Numbered from the stretch's first letter, positions 35,640-49,010 are shown. The stretch is DNA of 64,000 nucleotides from Nectonema munidae (GCA_030549495.1 JAUIRK010000786.1:248001-312000), one strand, 5' to 3'. Translations and numbers: made by a program. The notes: generated by a model from the letters alone, not told the origin.

Positions 35640-38600
35640 CCATTCTTATTATTATTTCTAAGGTTGAAAATTTTCAAGACTAAACTTTAAAAGAATTGAG
35701 AACTGAAGATCTGTTATATATCGGAAAAAAGAGAGTTATATAGCATAGAATAATGAATAACTGAAAAAGAAGAAGGAATTCAAAAAAAGATTAATTTCAA
35801 AGGTCTTGATAAATGCTTCAAAGTTTTAATTTACTCAAACAAGAAATAATGGATCTTGACCTAGATTCGAGCCGCAGTAACTGTTTATCAAAGTTTAGAA
35901 AAGCAAATGGTTTGGTATAGTCAAGCATACAATGAAATGAAACCTGTACAGATACAAACAACTTTGGATAACTTTTTGAAATAAAAAGATTATGCAAGAA
36001 ATCTGTTTCACTTTTTTGAATAAAATTTTATCAATTGTTCTCGTTAATATTCTCTAGAAGTTTTATCACTTTAAATGGTTTTGACGGATTTTTAAAAGTT
36101 TTTACCATTATTTTGGAAACTAGTATAACGTGGTTTTAGTTAACAAGGGAACCTCTATATCTATTAATCGCACCAATAGAGGGGTACCTGTAGTATAATA
36201 CAAAAATATTTATATAATAATAATTTGTAAGCTCACATCGATTTACTAAGATTATTCTTTAAAAATGGTATTTCTCTATGATGAAAAATGAAGTGAGCTT
36301 AAGCACGGAACAAAGCAGCTACAATATGTAAGGAGGTGTAGCAGCACCACTTAAACTTTTGCTGTGAGGTGTCATTGAAATTTTGCCTTTGTGCACTAGA
36401 AATTTGGCATGCCAGGGCACAGATCTAGTCTTTCCAATTCCAAAAATAGAGACAGCTTCAAATCAGATGTCTCGATGTAACATTCGTCGTGTTAGAGCAC
36501 GATCTCCTTAATAGATGTAAGATTTAACTCTTTCATCCCAAAGGAAAAAAATTTATCAAGTTTAAACTTAGTACAAACAATTCCAAACATAGATTCCATA
36601 ACAATTTTCAAGACTATTTGCAATCTTCAACAAAGTAGAATCTTTTGTTGAGAGAAAATCAGGAAATATGCTTCTCCCTACGTTTTTATCGTCAATTTTG
36701 ATTCACAGGTGTCTGCGGATATACTTTGAGATATTTACTTGTGACAGTGAAGGTATTTCAACCCACTTCAAAATTCCTTTCAAATTTTCATTTTATGCTA
36801 ATAGACTGATGATTAGCATAAGATGCTGAGGATAGAAGAAAATGGAGGCTCAAGATCATGGCCACCAACCCCCACGAGACAAGGTGTAGAAGATTGATGA
36901 AATGACGTTTATATATTCTTACTTTTTTTGCAATATTTAAAACTCAACATGATTACACGAGTGGTTGATATCCAAAGAAGAAATATAATAAACCAAAATC
37001 TTTATATTTGTATCATATAACCAATATATAAGATTGTCCCAAAAAATTTGAATTTTTTTTTTGGAAAAACTGATTTCCAGAAATACACTACTAATTTGAT
37101 TTAAGCTTTACACCTTTTTACACCAAAATGACCAAAACAGATCTCCAAAATGAAATTAGCATTGTCGATTTAGTGGTAAAAAAATTATTTTTAATTTGAA
37201 TGATATTTTTAGAGAGAATTTCATTGTCAATTAGTTTTGTTTGATTAAGGATTTTTAATTAAGGTACGATTTTTACCATTCAAAATTTACGATAAACTTT
37301 TATTTTTTTGAAAATCGCAATTTGATACTTCCACATATTTTTACGTCTTAATTTCAAAAACTCTGTCAATAAATGAAGTCATAATGAATTTGAAATAAAA
37401 AAAATATTTAAAATTAGTTATATAATCATTTTTATTAGCTAAAAAACTATAATTTTATAACTGATAAGAAGGAATAATATAAAAAATATTTTCAAATTTT
37501 GTTAATGAGAATATTATACTAAATTCCAATATTAGTAAATTTAAATGTTTGCAAAAAAGCCATTCGATTGATTTATAATAAAGGTAACTTAAGCCACACA
37601 AACTCAATCTTTTATTATAACATGATTTTAAAATTAGATGAAGTTCATAAAGTGAAAATATCTTTATTTTTATTTAAATTTTTAATTGATGCCATACCAG
37701 ATATTTTAATATGTGATATATAAATAAAAAAGATGTTATCTTATGATTTAAAAGATCTTGATCATCTAAACACACCTTTTTTCAGACATAAAAGTTGACA
37801 TTATTGTCTCAAGTCTAAGATAATAAAACTCTTTAATGAAGAAATAATGTTTAGGAATCAAATAAGTAATATATATAGAGGTTTCAATAAGAATATGAAA
37901 AGCATGCTTATCAACACATATCAGAAAACTCACTGTAAGGAGTGCTACCACTGGCGGATCCAAGGGGGGGGGGGGGGACGACGACTAGGCCTCAAAAATT
38001 CTTTTTTCAATTTTCCTGGACCCTTCAATCATCAGGATTTCTATGGTATTGAAAAAATAATAATGAAAGAATCCCACCAATCTAATTACGCCTAAGATTT
38101 ATGCCCTTAATATGAATATTTCAACTTAATAACTACTTATGTAACAAATGATTACTGTTTACCTTTTTTTTTATGAAACTTCTTGTTTTTGAAATTATTA
38201 TATATTTAAACATTTGTATATTTACATATCATTCTCTTATATATAATTATATGTATTTAAATTATAAATATATACCTAAATTAGATTTATGTTAATTCAA
38301 CACATGTTTATATATGTACATTGTACATACACCACAGTTACGCATAAACATTCGGAAAAATTTGTATAGAAAGGTTTATAATAAAAAGCGGCCTGTTTGG
38401 CTTTCTGATCTCACCTTCATTAATATCAGGAAAATACTATGCTAAAATATGAACTGTATCGTTTGAAACTAAATCAATTTACTGACATCTTAAACATAAA
38501 CATATTTTACTTTCCATCTACCCAATATTTCTCTATATATTTATAAAAATAAATTTTTTTTTCTTCTTATACTTAAACATATATTTTCGAAAAATGAAAA

Positions 38601-39660
38601 TAAATTTTAGAGAAAACTAAACTACAGTTTATTGAAGTGAATACTTTTTTAAAAATAACTTCATAACAATTATTGCGGCATTGGGAGAAATTTAAAAAAA
38701 AAATTAAAAAAAAACTAAAATTTTCAAACAATTCCCTCTAAATGGTGATATAACTTCGAACGTCATACGTTTATATAAATGTGTATTGATTATACAATTT
38801 GTTTATAATTTTTAAAATTATATTATCATTGTAGTTACTGATCATTTTATTTTATATTTGTAAGCTTCAAAATTTATTTTCGATATTTTTTGGATTTTAA
38901 TCTATTTACATTTAATTATATTATTTTAGTTTTGAAATAGGCCATTCGTCACTTTTATGAGAATAATAAATTTAATTTAAAATTAAATAAAACTACTATG
39001 CTTTTTACTCATCGCTTTTAGTCGAATACGCGCCAATTATCGCTAAACATCTTGCACAGATTTTATTCACCCAGACACAATATCTCACCCATCCACAGCA
39101 AATTCATAGACAACATCTCTAAGCCAAAATATTTTTTTTCAAAATAATCAATTTCTCAGTACGTATTTTTACCGATGTCTAAAAGAAATCCCAAATTGCT
39201 ACTTTTGCCTATGATTTGTTTAAAAGCTCTTTATATATTTCCTCACTGATGTGCAAAACATAATCCCTCTCTCTCTCTCTCTAATGCACAATATCCTATT
39301 TCCCTCCCTTCCACTTGCTGCCTCCATTATTAAACTTTTCAAACATTATAAAGCACACCTATGGTGATGCCCCGTACACCTAAATATCACAGAATACTCA
39401 GTTGTTGACCACTTAGAATTAAATATATACCCAATCACTCACAACTCATCTCCTCCTTTACTTTTAAAACATTTATACCACACATTAAGAATTTATTCTA
39501 TTAATAACCCTGATATCCTCACTACAATGTCCTTCACTAAATCTTCACCTTACCTAATCCAATCTAATTTATATTGTTAAATATAAAATTAATTAATAAA
39601 TTAGTATATTATAGATTAACCATTGGGGAAATATGTGAATAATTTTAAATTCATAATTTA
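35640..39660. other. Long AT-rich stretch without recognised genes
   Basis: It contains a 14-base G run at 37964-37977 preceded by CACTGGCGGATCCAA, the same style of element end as at 43963. Other contents are an inverted pair AACCTCTAT/ATAGAGGGGTACC at about 36150-36190, one diverged unit of the 22.4-kb repeat near 37155, and a CT microsatellite near 39272. No coding exons were recognised. Confidence 0.35.
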
Positions 39661-39705
39661 GCTAATGAAAAGATTGGGTTTGAAAACACTTAAATAATTA
39701 TCCAC

Positions 39706-39957
39706 TTGCAGCTTAACCCTGACTTGACGGACTTGTTAGTTCCAACACCGTTGACAGACTCTGTATTTTTTATCGCTATACATTCAATGAGGATTCCTCG
39801 CTATTCAAAAAAAATTCGAAATCTGAATTATAAAAAGGCAACCAGAGTAGTAAGACTAAATCATGAAAGTAAGATTAGGGGTCTGACTTTTTACCCAAAG
39901 TCCAGTAAATTGATGCGTAGATTACTCAGATTCTTATTAAAAATATTTGAAAAATAA
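39706..39957 (+). CDS. Possible terminal exon, basic C-terminal peptide, unidentified
   Basis: An acceptor-like TATCCACTTGCAG ends at 39710 and an open frame continues to a TAA at 39955-39957, with AATAAA overlapping the stop. The peptide is strongly basic (SMRIPRYSKKIRNLNYKKAT, then KIRGLTFYPKSSKLMRRLLR), like a mitochondrial ribosomal or nucleic-acid-binding protein tail, but I cannot name it. A 12-bp motif GTCTGACTTTTT at 39881 recurs inverted near 40230, so part of it could belong to a small repeat. Confidence 0.3.
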   Translation: MQLNPDLTDLLVPTPLTDSVFFIAIHSMRIPRYSKKIRNLNYKKATRVVRLNHESKIRGLTFYPKSSKLMRRLLRFLLKIFEK

Positions 39958-39959
39958 AA

Positions 39960-41920
39960 ATTTTAATCAATTTATGTGTTTTTGTTTTTTTTTATATTTG
40001 TTTTCTACATTTTAAGATTTGTTTTTTCTTTTTAAACTACTCCAGTTATATTAAGTTTTAGAATAAAGTTGGAGCAGTTTAGAAAGAAAAACTGTTAAAA
40101 CTCAAAAAAAAAATTGAGAAAAAAAAATTAAAAAGACTGAACAATAAACTCTAATTTTATTTTTTTTATTTTTTTAAATGAAAAATGATTTTTTTGTATG
40201 AGTTTAGTAGAGTTTGGGTGAGTTTTGCTAAAAAGTCAGACGCTTTATTATAATAAAATGCATGGAATCTAATAATCTAAAAGTAAACCGGAAAAAATTG
40301 AAAATATGAAACCGAAAATTAATTTCGCTCATCAGACAAGCGATCAGTGAATTATTAAATCTACATGGCATAAAAAGAAAAGTACCTATAATTTCTTTAT
40401 TAGTCAGCGTTATAACAGGCATTTCTATTGGTTTCAATTTTTTTGTTCAACATTGACCAATTTAAAATAAATTATCAAGAAAGTAGTGAAGTCATTGAGA
40501 GGTGCAAAAAAAGAAAATCCTAAAAAATATATCCCACTGATCAAATAATATATATGTTAATTATTGCATTCTTAATTTTTCGTCTTAGTTTTATTTCTAT
40601 ATAAATAATTTTCCAAATAAAGAAGACGGGAGAGGCAAAGGCGGAAAATTTTTTTATATTACATAATAATATAAAATTTTATTAGGCCGAACTTTTGTTA
40701 GTTAGGACCAGAACGGATTTGGGGTCATCTGCACTTTTGTTTTAAAAAAGATAGAAAGAATTGTGTGAGAAACTATAAATCTATTTGATTTATAACTATG
40801 ATTTCTAAAACTAATATACGATTTTGCGAAATTTCGAAGGATATCCAATTAAGTGTAGTCTTTTGAAATTGATTCCATTCAAATTCATTGATGGGTATTA
40901 TTGATATAGATAATTCGAAAACATAAAATTGTGTAATAAATTCCAAATATATGGATAAATAAACTTTGGTTTATATATGTCAAACAAATTATTTATTTAT
41001 AAGTTGTTATTGATTAAGGTATAAATAAAATAAAATCAAAACAATCTATAAATATCAAATAAGTTTTATATTTATTATAAAAAGTCTTCATATTTACTTC
41101 ATTCAAGTGATAAAAACTTGCACATTTTACTGTAGAGTTGAATACATAATAGCATGTGTAGTATGCAAACACACTGCCACAGCTACCACGACTGTTGCAT
41201 GTTTCTTCACTTTTAATGACTATAATAAATAGGGCATGTACTCAAAAAAAATAGGGCAAGTTATGGTTTTTGCAATATAATTATAGTTACCCTGGTACGG
41301 AGATAATTCGGTATATATTATATTGATGTAACAATATCAGGAAAAGCAGTCATGTTATATTTATAAATGATAAGCATTCTCTCATATTACTTATTTAATA
41401 TATAGTTTTTTTTCGTATTTTTAAACTACTTTCTTAATTTTATTATAAGATGGCTTCCTATTATTTTTGCTAAAAAAATTAGTATGAAAAAAGTTGATGT
41501 TTTTAATCAATTTCCTATAGATCAAAAAATTGTTAAAGTAAGAGACGTTGAACCTTGTATTGTAAAAATTTTATTATTTCAAATAATTTCTAACGAGTTA
41601 TAACAATGGGAATCCTCTAGTGATGGAAAACAGGTCATTTTCGAAATCAGTATAAATATTAATAACATAAATTTAATTGTATTTAAAATAGATGAGAAAT
41701 TTAATCTAATTAATAATTGTTTTTATGAGAATCTTGATAAAAAGCCTTTATGTATTTTCCAGTTCAGTCGGAACAATTAAAAACTTAAATCGAATATACA
41801 ATAAATAAAATACAATTTATATTTTTACATTTTATTTAATTTTTTCCCAACAAAAAATATCAAATAAATTAATTGATTTTCGACATCTTTAAAACAAACC
41901 GTTGATGTTATTCTAACCCT
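39960..41920. other. AT-rich stretch
   Basis: No gene recognised. A small hairpin AAACTACTCCA..TGGAGCAGTTT lies at about 40036-40082. Confidence 0.35.
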
Positions 41921-41925
41921 AGAAC

Positions 41926-41965
41926 GTCGGTATCGGTCAATTGACCCATTTTAAAAAATAAGTTT
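41926..41965. mobile_element. piggyBac-like terminal sequence
   Basis: CCCTAGAACGTCGGTATCGG followed by GGTCAATTGACCC has the CCCTAG start of many piggyBac ends. The palindrome GGTCAATTGACCCATT recurs near 50044 next to GTCGACGTT-TTAA, close to a piggyBac transposase remnant. I read these as the two outer ends of one element now separated by a LINE. A further relative (GGTCAATACGACCGCTAAACGTC) sits near 42320. Confidence 0.45.
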
Positions 41966-42539
41966 TTTTGAACAAGAACAATTGTTGAGACTTTTGCCGT
42001 TCTTAAGGCCCAAATTAAATTATCTAATTGAAAAAAATTTTTTTTGTTCATTTAAAAAACCATACATATACCTATAACGGCTAAATAGGTCAAATGACCC
42101 ATATATATCTGTGTATATTCAAATATATATCAAAACAAACTTTTATTATTAATTTTAACAATTACTATTCGATAAACAATCTAGACAGATATCGTAAGAG
42201 AGAGAGAGAATTTATTCAGCATGATAATGTTCACATGATAAACAACAGAAAATTTTTGATAAACAGAATAAAAACTAAATACAAATGAAGAAAAAAACTA
42301 AAACCTGCAGGAAGTTCTAAGGTCAATACGACCGCTAAACGTCTTCCAAACAATTTTGAACATTGAAAATACAAACAAAAAATTAGAATTTGATGAATAA
42401 GTTATAATGGTATACATCATTTTAGAAGATATAAATTTATATATAAAATTTTCTGGATACGCCCCTGTATGACAAACAATATTTACAAACTATATATAAA
42501 AAGTACTTTAACAAACAAAGCAATTATTAGGGTTGCATG

Positions 42540-43954
42540 AAGAAACATAGGAGGAACAAAACGAGTTTTTAAGCGAAGCTAAAAAAACAACGGAAATTCA
42601 TATCAGCATTTTGAAGTCGTTCTAAATGATCATTCCAGATAACCACACTTCTAAACTTCAATGAATTTTTTGACTTTGACTATGAAGGTATAATCAAACT
42701 ATTTGCATTTCGAAGATTATAGGATGTTGTATCTTCTACTTTCATAAACCAATTATTAAACACTCGTGGCAAAGAACCTGTGAAATAGCTAGCTAGGAAC
42801 TTGATGACTTGTAGCTTATATATTTCTGGAAACTTCAGAAGATTATTCGCTCTGAAAACACTTGAGGTGTGAGAAAAATAAGGTAGATTAAAAACTATTC
42901 TTATTGCTTTTTTTACAGCCTAAGTAAAAGATCGAAACCTTTATACCCCCAATTTTGAACACTGTAGTGAAAATGTGGAAGTAAAAGATTTATATATTTT
43001 CAACTGAAAATAAATGCCGTGTGTTTCATTATGCCAATGATCCTATTAATTTTACTCCTTATACTTAAAATATGTTCCTCCCATTTTAAGTTATTTCTTA
43101 AGATAAGTCCAAGAAAGTTGTATTGAGAAACTGTTTCAATTCCATATTTTTCAAGATTTACTTCTACTTTTTTTGAATTCGAAAAATACAATGCTTTTGA
43201 CTTTGATCGGTTCAGTAAAAGTCCATTATGCTCGCACCACTCAAAAACAGTATTTATCGACAAGCTAACGAATTTTTTTATAACTTTTAACGATAGAATC
43301 ATTCAATTTTAAAATTTATGTCAAGTCATCAGCATATAAAAGATGTATAATACTTTTATCTGGAAAATGCAAATCATTGACAAATATTGAAAAAAGAAGC
43401 GGTCCAAGGAGCGATCCTTGAGGCACACCTGAATAAACTCTACGTTCATCAGAAAAAACATTATTGATGCACACTTTCTATTTTCAAAATATGACCGAAA
43501 AAATGCCAGTGACGGCTCATCAAAACCATAACTTTTCAATTTGTAAAAAAGAAGTGAATGAGGGATTGAATCAAAAGCTCGTGAAAGGTCACAAAAAATA
43601 GATATAACCGATTCATTTTTATCCAAAGAAGAGATTATAGAGTCAACAAAAAATGTATGCAGATGCTGTGTTGAATGAAGCTTTCTGAAGCCGAATTGTT
43701 TGTCATAAAACAAATCATTTTCAGAGGAACAACTTTTGAAATTTTCAAACAAGATGGAAAAATAGAGCTAGAAATACAAAAATTGAAAAAACTATGCAGA
43801 AAAACACAAATATAGTTTTTTTGCCAATTTAATATGATTGACTGACATTCCAAATATATCTTTAGAGTCATTATTTTTCAGTTCATCTATTGCAAAAATA
43901 ACGTCATTCACAGAAATAGTATCAAAAATTAAATACATGATTAACTATAGGTAG
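42540..43954 (-). pseudogene. LINE (Jockey/CR1-type) reverse transcriptase, 3' half
   Basis: On the minus strand the reverse transcriptase reads QFGFRKLHSTQH, then [33 protein letters not shown] sequence and LLYADDL at about 43320-43350 (the catalytic YADD). The tail follows: YNFLGLILRNNLKWEEHI, then KAIRIVFNLPYFSHTSSVF and YKLQVIKFL toward 42.55 kb. Domain order and motifs are those of non-LTR elements of the Jockey/CR1 group. Several frame changes make it inactive. It continues on the other side of the insertion at 43963-48110. The 3' tail lies somewhere near 42.3 kb; no clear poly-A was fixed. Confidence 0.88.
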
Positions 43955-45304
43955 GGTAGCGTCAGTGGGGGATCCAGAAATCTTTGTGGGGGGGGGGGGG
44001 GGGGGGGGTACTAATATTATCAAAATATTTTACACATTTTATTAGGGAAGAAATTTGAAAACGTATGTAAAATAAATGATTAAATTTAGGGTGGACTCCA
44101 ACCCAGGGGCGCACATCCTCAAAATTATTGGGGGGCGAAATTTTTTGTTGCAATTTTCAAAATTGTCGTCTGGAAATCCACGGGAGACCAAATTTCAAGC
44201 ATCCTTTAAAGGTCCTCAAACTTCGCCCCTTCTTTTTATAAGCAATCGCCCCATTATTTTCATAAGCAGTTCGTCCCATGGACAATTCGCCCCTTATTTT
44301 CATAAGACAGTTCGTCCCATGGACTTCGCCCCTTATTTTCTAAGACATTTTGACAATTCGCCCCATTATTTTCATAAGACATTTTGTCTCATGGACAATT
44401 CGCCTAACTATTTTCATAAAATAATTCGCCTCATAATTTTCATAAGACGATTTGCCTCATGCTCAATTTGCCCCATTATTTTTATAAGAGAATGCGCTCT
44501 ATTATTTTTATAAAACTTCCAGTCCTATTTTTATAAGACAATTCTTTCCATTAAAAATTTGCTCTATTTTTATAATACAATTCTTGCCATAGACAATTTA
44601 CTCTATTTATGCAGATCAATTATCACTATTGTTTTATAAAACCGTTTTTTCAATTTTTTTAGACTCTTTTATGCTTTTTTCATAAGACTATTTTTCGTAA
44701 AACGGTTTGGCATATGAACGTTTTGCCTAATATCACAACTCATCTCAATAAAAATAGCTATATTTTTATTTAGTTTTTTGAAGATTTTTTTTTTGAAAGG
44801 CAGTTATTTTATAAATGAAACAAATATTTAAGATTTTTAATCAAAATAAAAATTAATATCTTGTAATTGTAATATCATTGTAATTATCTTTTTCTTCAAT
44901 TTCATCATCAATAATTTAAAATTATTTAAAAGTGATAAAAAAAATTAACAGATAAAATAATTAATTTGAAATAATTTAATAGAGATAAAATAAACAAGAA
45001 TATAAAATTTTTTAATAATGGCAAAATATCTGTCGACCCTTTAAAATAGAGTGTATTCAGCAGGGGCGCACATCCTCAAAATTATTGAGGGGCGAAATTT
45101 TTTTGTTGCAATTTTCAAAATTAGTGGTCTGGAAATACCACGGGAGACCAAATATTAAAGCAATCCTTTAAAATAGAGTGTATTCAGCGCATACATAAAG
45201 TCCTAAATTTATAAGACTACTTTATATTTTTTTTTATAAAATTGGTGAATTTAAATACTATACTTCCAGCGAAAATATTTTAATTAAATTTGCATATCGA
45301 ATAT

Positions 45305-45985
45305 CGTGCGCAGAAAAAATTCCCCCAATTAAAAAGTAGGAAAAAACGCCACCAGTAAAAATGCCCCAATTTAAAATTAGGAAAAATCCACAAAAAAATT
45401 CAAAAAATTATTAATTAAAATTCAAAAAAAAAATTTTTTTTAAAAGATATGTCAAATAGAGGTTTTTTGTAAAAAAAATTAACTTTTCATCTAAAACATT
45501 TTAAAGTAAACAAAAAACTCAGAGACATTTTTTAAATCAAAAATTTTTTTTATAAAACAGTAAATATTTTTGGACTTTGTGTGTATCACAGTGCTAAGTA
45601 ACGTATTAGAAAGAGATATAGAAGAGAGATTGCGTATATAGAATATTTGTTTTTGCATGCCCTTTGTGTAGAAGCACGCTTCGCCACTGGTGTATCAGAA
45701 CACTTTCTAAATATAATTTGTATTTTAACTGATTTTAAGAACACATTCCCACAAATCTGCACCTTTGCTATTGTTCTCAAGAACTTTATAAAGAAAAAAA
45801 CCCTATAGATTAAGAAATTTTAGAAATTTAGCCTTTCAAAACGGTACCAAATAAAAATATTTATATAATTAAAAAAAATCCTGAAAATCAAAAATTAGGG
45901 GGCATTTTTTCCTACTTTTTAATTGGGGGCATTTATTCTGGAGGCATTTTTTCCGGGGCATTTTTACCTACAATCATCGAATATA
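45305..45985. mobile_element. Small foldback element with GGGGGCATTTTTxCC repeats
   Basis: The left part reads TTCCCCCAATTAAAAAGTAGG..ACGCCACC..ATGCCCCAATTTAAAA. The right part at 45890-45985 is the reverse complement (TTTTTAATTGGGGGCATTT, TCCGGGGCATTTTTACC). Arms of about 95 bp flank an AT-rich core. It is nested in the larger foldback element. Confidence 0.6.
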
Positions 45986-46485
45986 CACTAGTTTAATAAA
46001 ATCCAAAATTGTTAGGGGGTGGAATAGGGTTTTCATTGAAAAGAAGTAGTCTACCAAACAATTACAGGTGATGAAAGGATATTTGATTCAAGAGAAAACA
46101 AATAACTGAAGGTTGGATAGTATTATATAAGTGAAGTAGTCTAAAGACAAAGAGTCTACTAGACAGTAGACACCCTGCGATGTTTATATGAAAAATGTGA
46201 TTGATTCAGGGGCAAGGGTATAAAATGAAGTTATAATTGTGTAAACAAAAAATTAAGATCGCATTATTTCAATTTACTCAGCATCATTCAAAAATAGTTT
46301 AAAAGCTAAATTGATACAAGCACAAAAGTAAAATAACTTTTAACATTTTGCATGATTTGCCTTTTATAATAACTTTTAAGGAAAAAAGTCTATCAGAAAA
46401 AGTTATAGAGCTTCAAAAAAAAAAAAATTTTAGAGCATAACTTAAGTTTTTGAAAACTAATTTGAGCATCCCCTACAGCATACTC

Positions 46486-46640
46486 TATGGGTGGCAGGCA
46501 GGTTGGTTGAGATGATGGACTCAGCACGGAAGCCTCTGAATTCGATTCCTCATCGATACGAATTTGTTCATAGTTTGACATAAGCGGTACATCAGTGCTT
46601 TGTCAATGAAAATACACCCGCTACACCTTACCTTTTACTC
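46486..46640 (+). mobile_element. tRNA-like SINE unit, copy 3
   Basis: It carries an A-box-like GGTTGGTTGAGATGATGG and B-box-like GAATTCGATTCC, followed by GTTCATAGTTTGACATAAGC and GTCAATGAAAATACACC. It is homologous to 25661-25815 and to the minus-strand SINE at 20.5 kb. Similarity with the 25-kb copy extends on both sides (46474-46838), so it travelled in a larger repeat and no private target duplication is seen. Confidence 0.65.
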
Positions 46641-48118
46641 AAAATTGAAAAATTTGCTACATAATTAACATAAGAGAGAAAGGAAACAAAATAAACAATA
46701 AAAAATTTTCACTATTTTAAAATGAACGTCTGTTCTCAGAATAATTTCAAAATAATAGGAGGTAAAGAATTAGAGTTTATTTGATATTTTCAAGTTTTTA
46801 TAAACAGAAAAGCAACGTTTAAGTAGCCAACCCTTATAATTAAAAAATTGTTTAAACTAACGGTCGACAGACATTTCGCCCCATAGACATTTTGCCCCCT
46901 GACAAATTGTCTCATAGGCTATTAGTTTCATCCATCTTTGCTTATTATATGTGTAAAATTATTAAAAAAATTTATATTCTTGTTTATTTTATCTCTATTA
47001 AATTATTTCAAATTATTCATTTTATCTCTTAATTTTTTAGAATTGTCCATGAGACAAAATGTCTTATGAAAATAACGGGGCGAATTGTCTATGAAACAAA
47101 ATGTCTTATGAAAATAATGGGGTAAATTGTCCATGGGAGAACTGTCTTATGAAAATAATGAGGTGAATTGTCCAAGGGAGAACTGTCTTATGAAAATAAT
47201 GGAACGAAATGTCCGAGGACCAAACTAACATAAATCAAAGTAAACGAGAAAAGAAAATTATGGCGTTTTTTTGAATATTAAATTTTTCAAATGTTACAAA
47301 ATGTAGCAAACGTAGCGATAAAGATTGTGACTTTTGTTGAAAAAAAAATTCCTAGCGCGAGTCTAACAATATTCATTGATATAAAATCGTAACGATTGAA
47401 AACTATTTTAATTTAACTCTAAATGCAAATTAGAGAGAAGAGTGGTGTACAAAAAAAGTTGATAGAAGGGGTACAATTTAAAAACAAAAAACTTGGCAAC
47501 ATTATTTATACTTTCTTGACCCTTTCATTGGAGAAATTTTCAAAAACTGTTATGATAAGATGCATGGGGCAACAGGGTACATAGGGTGTGGGAGGCCACT
47601 CATGCCCCAGCCTAGCTACGTCACTGGAGAGAAGAGCTGACTGAGATAGGACAGCTTAACAAGTGGAGAGAGCTTGAGTGAATGATTGAGTTTTAGCAGA
47701 GAAAGCGGGGGAGACAGAAAGAGAAATAGAATCACTGTGACAAGATGAGAAAATCTAGTGGATCATCAACATGTGTTTGCTCAAAAATACTATAAAGAGG
47801 AGACACTGTGATAAACATTGCTTACTTATTGTGTGCATATTGAAGCAATGGATTATTATTATATAGCTCTCACTCATCGTCTGTAAAATATGTTCGATAG
47901 GAATTTCAGAGCAGCTTGGCATGATGTTTGATTGATTCGAAAGTCTGCATACATGTTTTATAAACAAGCAGCAACTCTTACTTATAGAAAATTATTGGGG
48001 GGGGGGGGCGGTCGCCCCCGGATGTGCGCCCTGCTCCAACCTTAATTTTTCTTGAATAGATTGCTGGTGGGGGGGGGGGGGTATGCATCCCCCCTCTAGG
48101 TACATCCCTGGGTAGCGT

Positions 48119-49010
48119 CAACCTTTTTGAGATCAAAAGTACTGCTCACATTTAGATCTGTGAAGTGTTCATTGAAACAAGTAGCAATCTCTATATCACT
48201 AGATACAACTTTTCCGTTAAATGAAAGCGAACTTACATTTTGTTTTTCTTTTTTAATCACTGAATTGATTACTTTCCAAGTGTCTTTAGATGAATGACAT
48301 TTATCGAATATATCATTGTAATAATCATATTTTAATTTTCTAATTTTTCGTTGAATTTCTTTCCTCAAGCAAATATACTCATGTCTAAAACTATCCTTAG
48401 CATTCACCTTCAATTTTCTATATAGTTTGTCTCTTTTATGAAGAAGTTTAAGTAAATCCTTTGTCGCCCATCCATAAGATCCTATGTGATACTTAGAGTT
48501 TTTCTTAATTACTTTTGTGGTCATACACATCTTAATATCATTCGAAAATTTCTCGATAAAACTTATAGCAATTTTTTCAGGGTTTACAGAACTATTGATC
48601 AAAGAAACCCAATTAAAATCTTTCACTTTATCAATGAATTTACTAGAATTGAAATATCGTTTAATTAAAGATTTGTAATTGGAAAAACCTGCTTTCAGAG
48701 ATAAAATAATTGGATAATGTTCGGAAATACATGTTTCAACTATAAAACTCCTATAGTCAAAAGATGAGTTGTGTATAAAAAATTATCCAGTAAGGTTTGA
48801 GAAGAGGCAAAAGTTTTTTTTAGTTATGGCAGGAAAGATTTCACAGAGGAACAATTAAAGTTAAAAAGATTGAAATTAAAATCACCAGTAAAAATTTTGA
48901 CAATGTTTGGATAATGAATCTCAAGGTAGCAGATAAGTTTTTCAAAATCGTCGGGCTTATCGTAAAAATAAACATGATGACGATAGATATTTGAAATAAA
49001 AAAAAAGTTT
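48119..49010 (-). pseudogene. LINE (Jockey/CR1-type), endonuclease end and linker to reverse transcriptase
   Basis: On the minus strand 49.0-48.86 kb reads NIYRHHVYFYDKPDDFEKLI and IFTGDFNFN, the C-terminal part of an apurinic-type endonuclease (GDFN motif). Frame 48626-48119 is the linker ahead of the reverse transcriptase, with YGWATKDLLKLLHKRDKLYR, LKYDYYNDIFDKCH and TWKVINSVIKK. It stops at the insertion boundary and continues at 43954. The N-terminal endonuclease part and any ORF1 are absent, so this is a 5'-truncated copy. Confidence 0.85.

Larger units (their letters stand above)
44211..47221. mobile_element. Large foldback element with word-like minisatellite arms
   Basis: The left end is GGTCCTCAAACTTCGCCCC. 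The right end on the minus strand is GGTCCTCGGACATTTCG. AAA flanks both sides (44208-44210, 47222-47224). The left arm holds a ~43-bp tandem series (ATTTTCATAAGACA, then TTCGTCCCATGGACAATTCG) at about 44230-44600. The right arm carries its reverse complement at 47041-47220. Inverted identity continues inward (AATAGAGATAAAATAAACAA at about 44985 against 46960-47000). The interior contains a SINE-like unit and another small foldback element. No protein was recognised. Confidence 0.65.
44104..48033. mobile_element. Inner hAT-type element (TSD CTCCAACC)
   Basis: The ends are CAGGGGCGCACATCC on the left and, on the minus strand, CAGGGCGCACATCC on the right. They are bounded by identical CTCCAACC at 44096-44103 and 48034-48041. 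The right ~800 bp (47222-48033) match the dispersed copy at 15640-16386. A partial second copy of the left ~110 bp lies at 45062-45174 with a local duplicate TTTAAAATAGAGTGTATTCA on each side. The body is expanded by a foldback element. No transposase was recognised. Confidence 0.85.
43963..48110. mobile_element. Outer hAT-type element inserted in the LINE (TSD GGTAGCGT)
   Basis: The element starts CAGTGGGGGATCC and, read on the minus strand from 48110, starts CAGGGATGTACC. It is bounded by the identical 8-mer GGTAGCGT at 43955-43962 and 48111-48118, the length typical of hAT. On either side the LINE frames resume. The own sequence of this layer is short (43963-44103 and 48034-48110, both with long G runs) because almost all the interior is a second element. 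No transposase was found, so it is non-autonomous. Confidence 0.85.
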
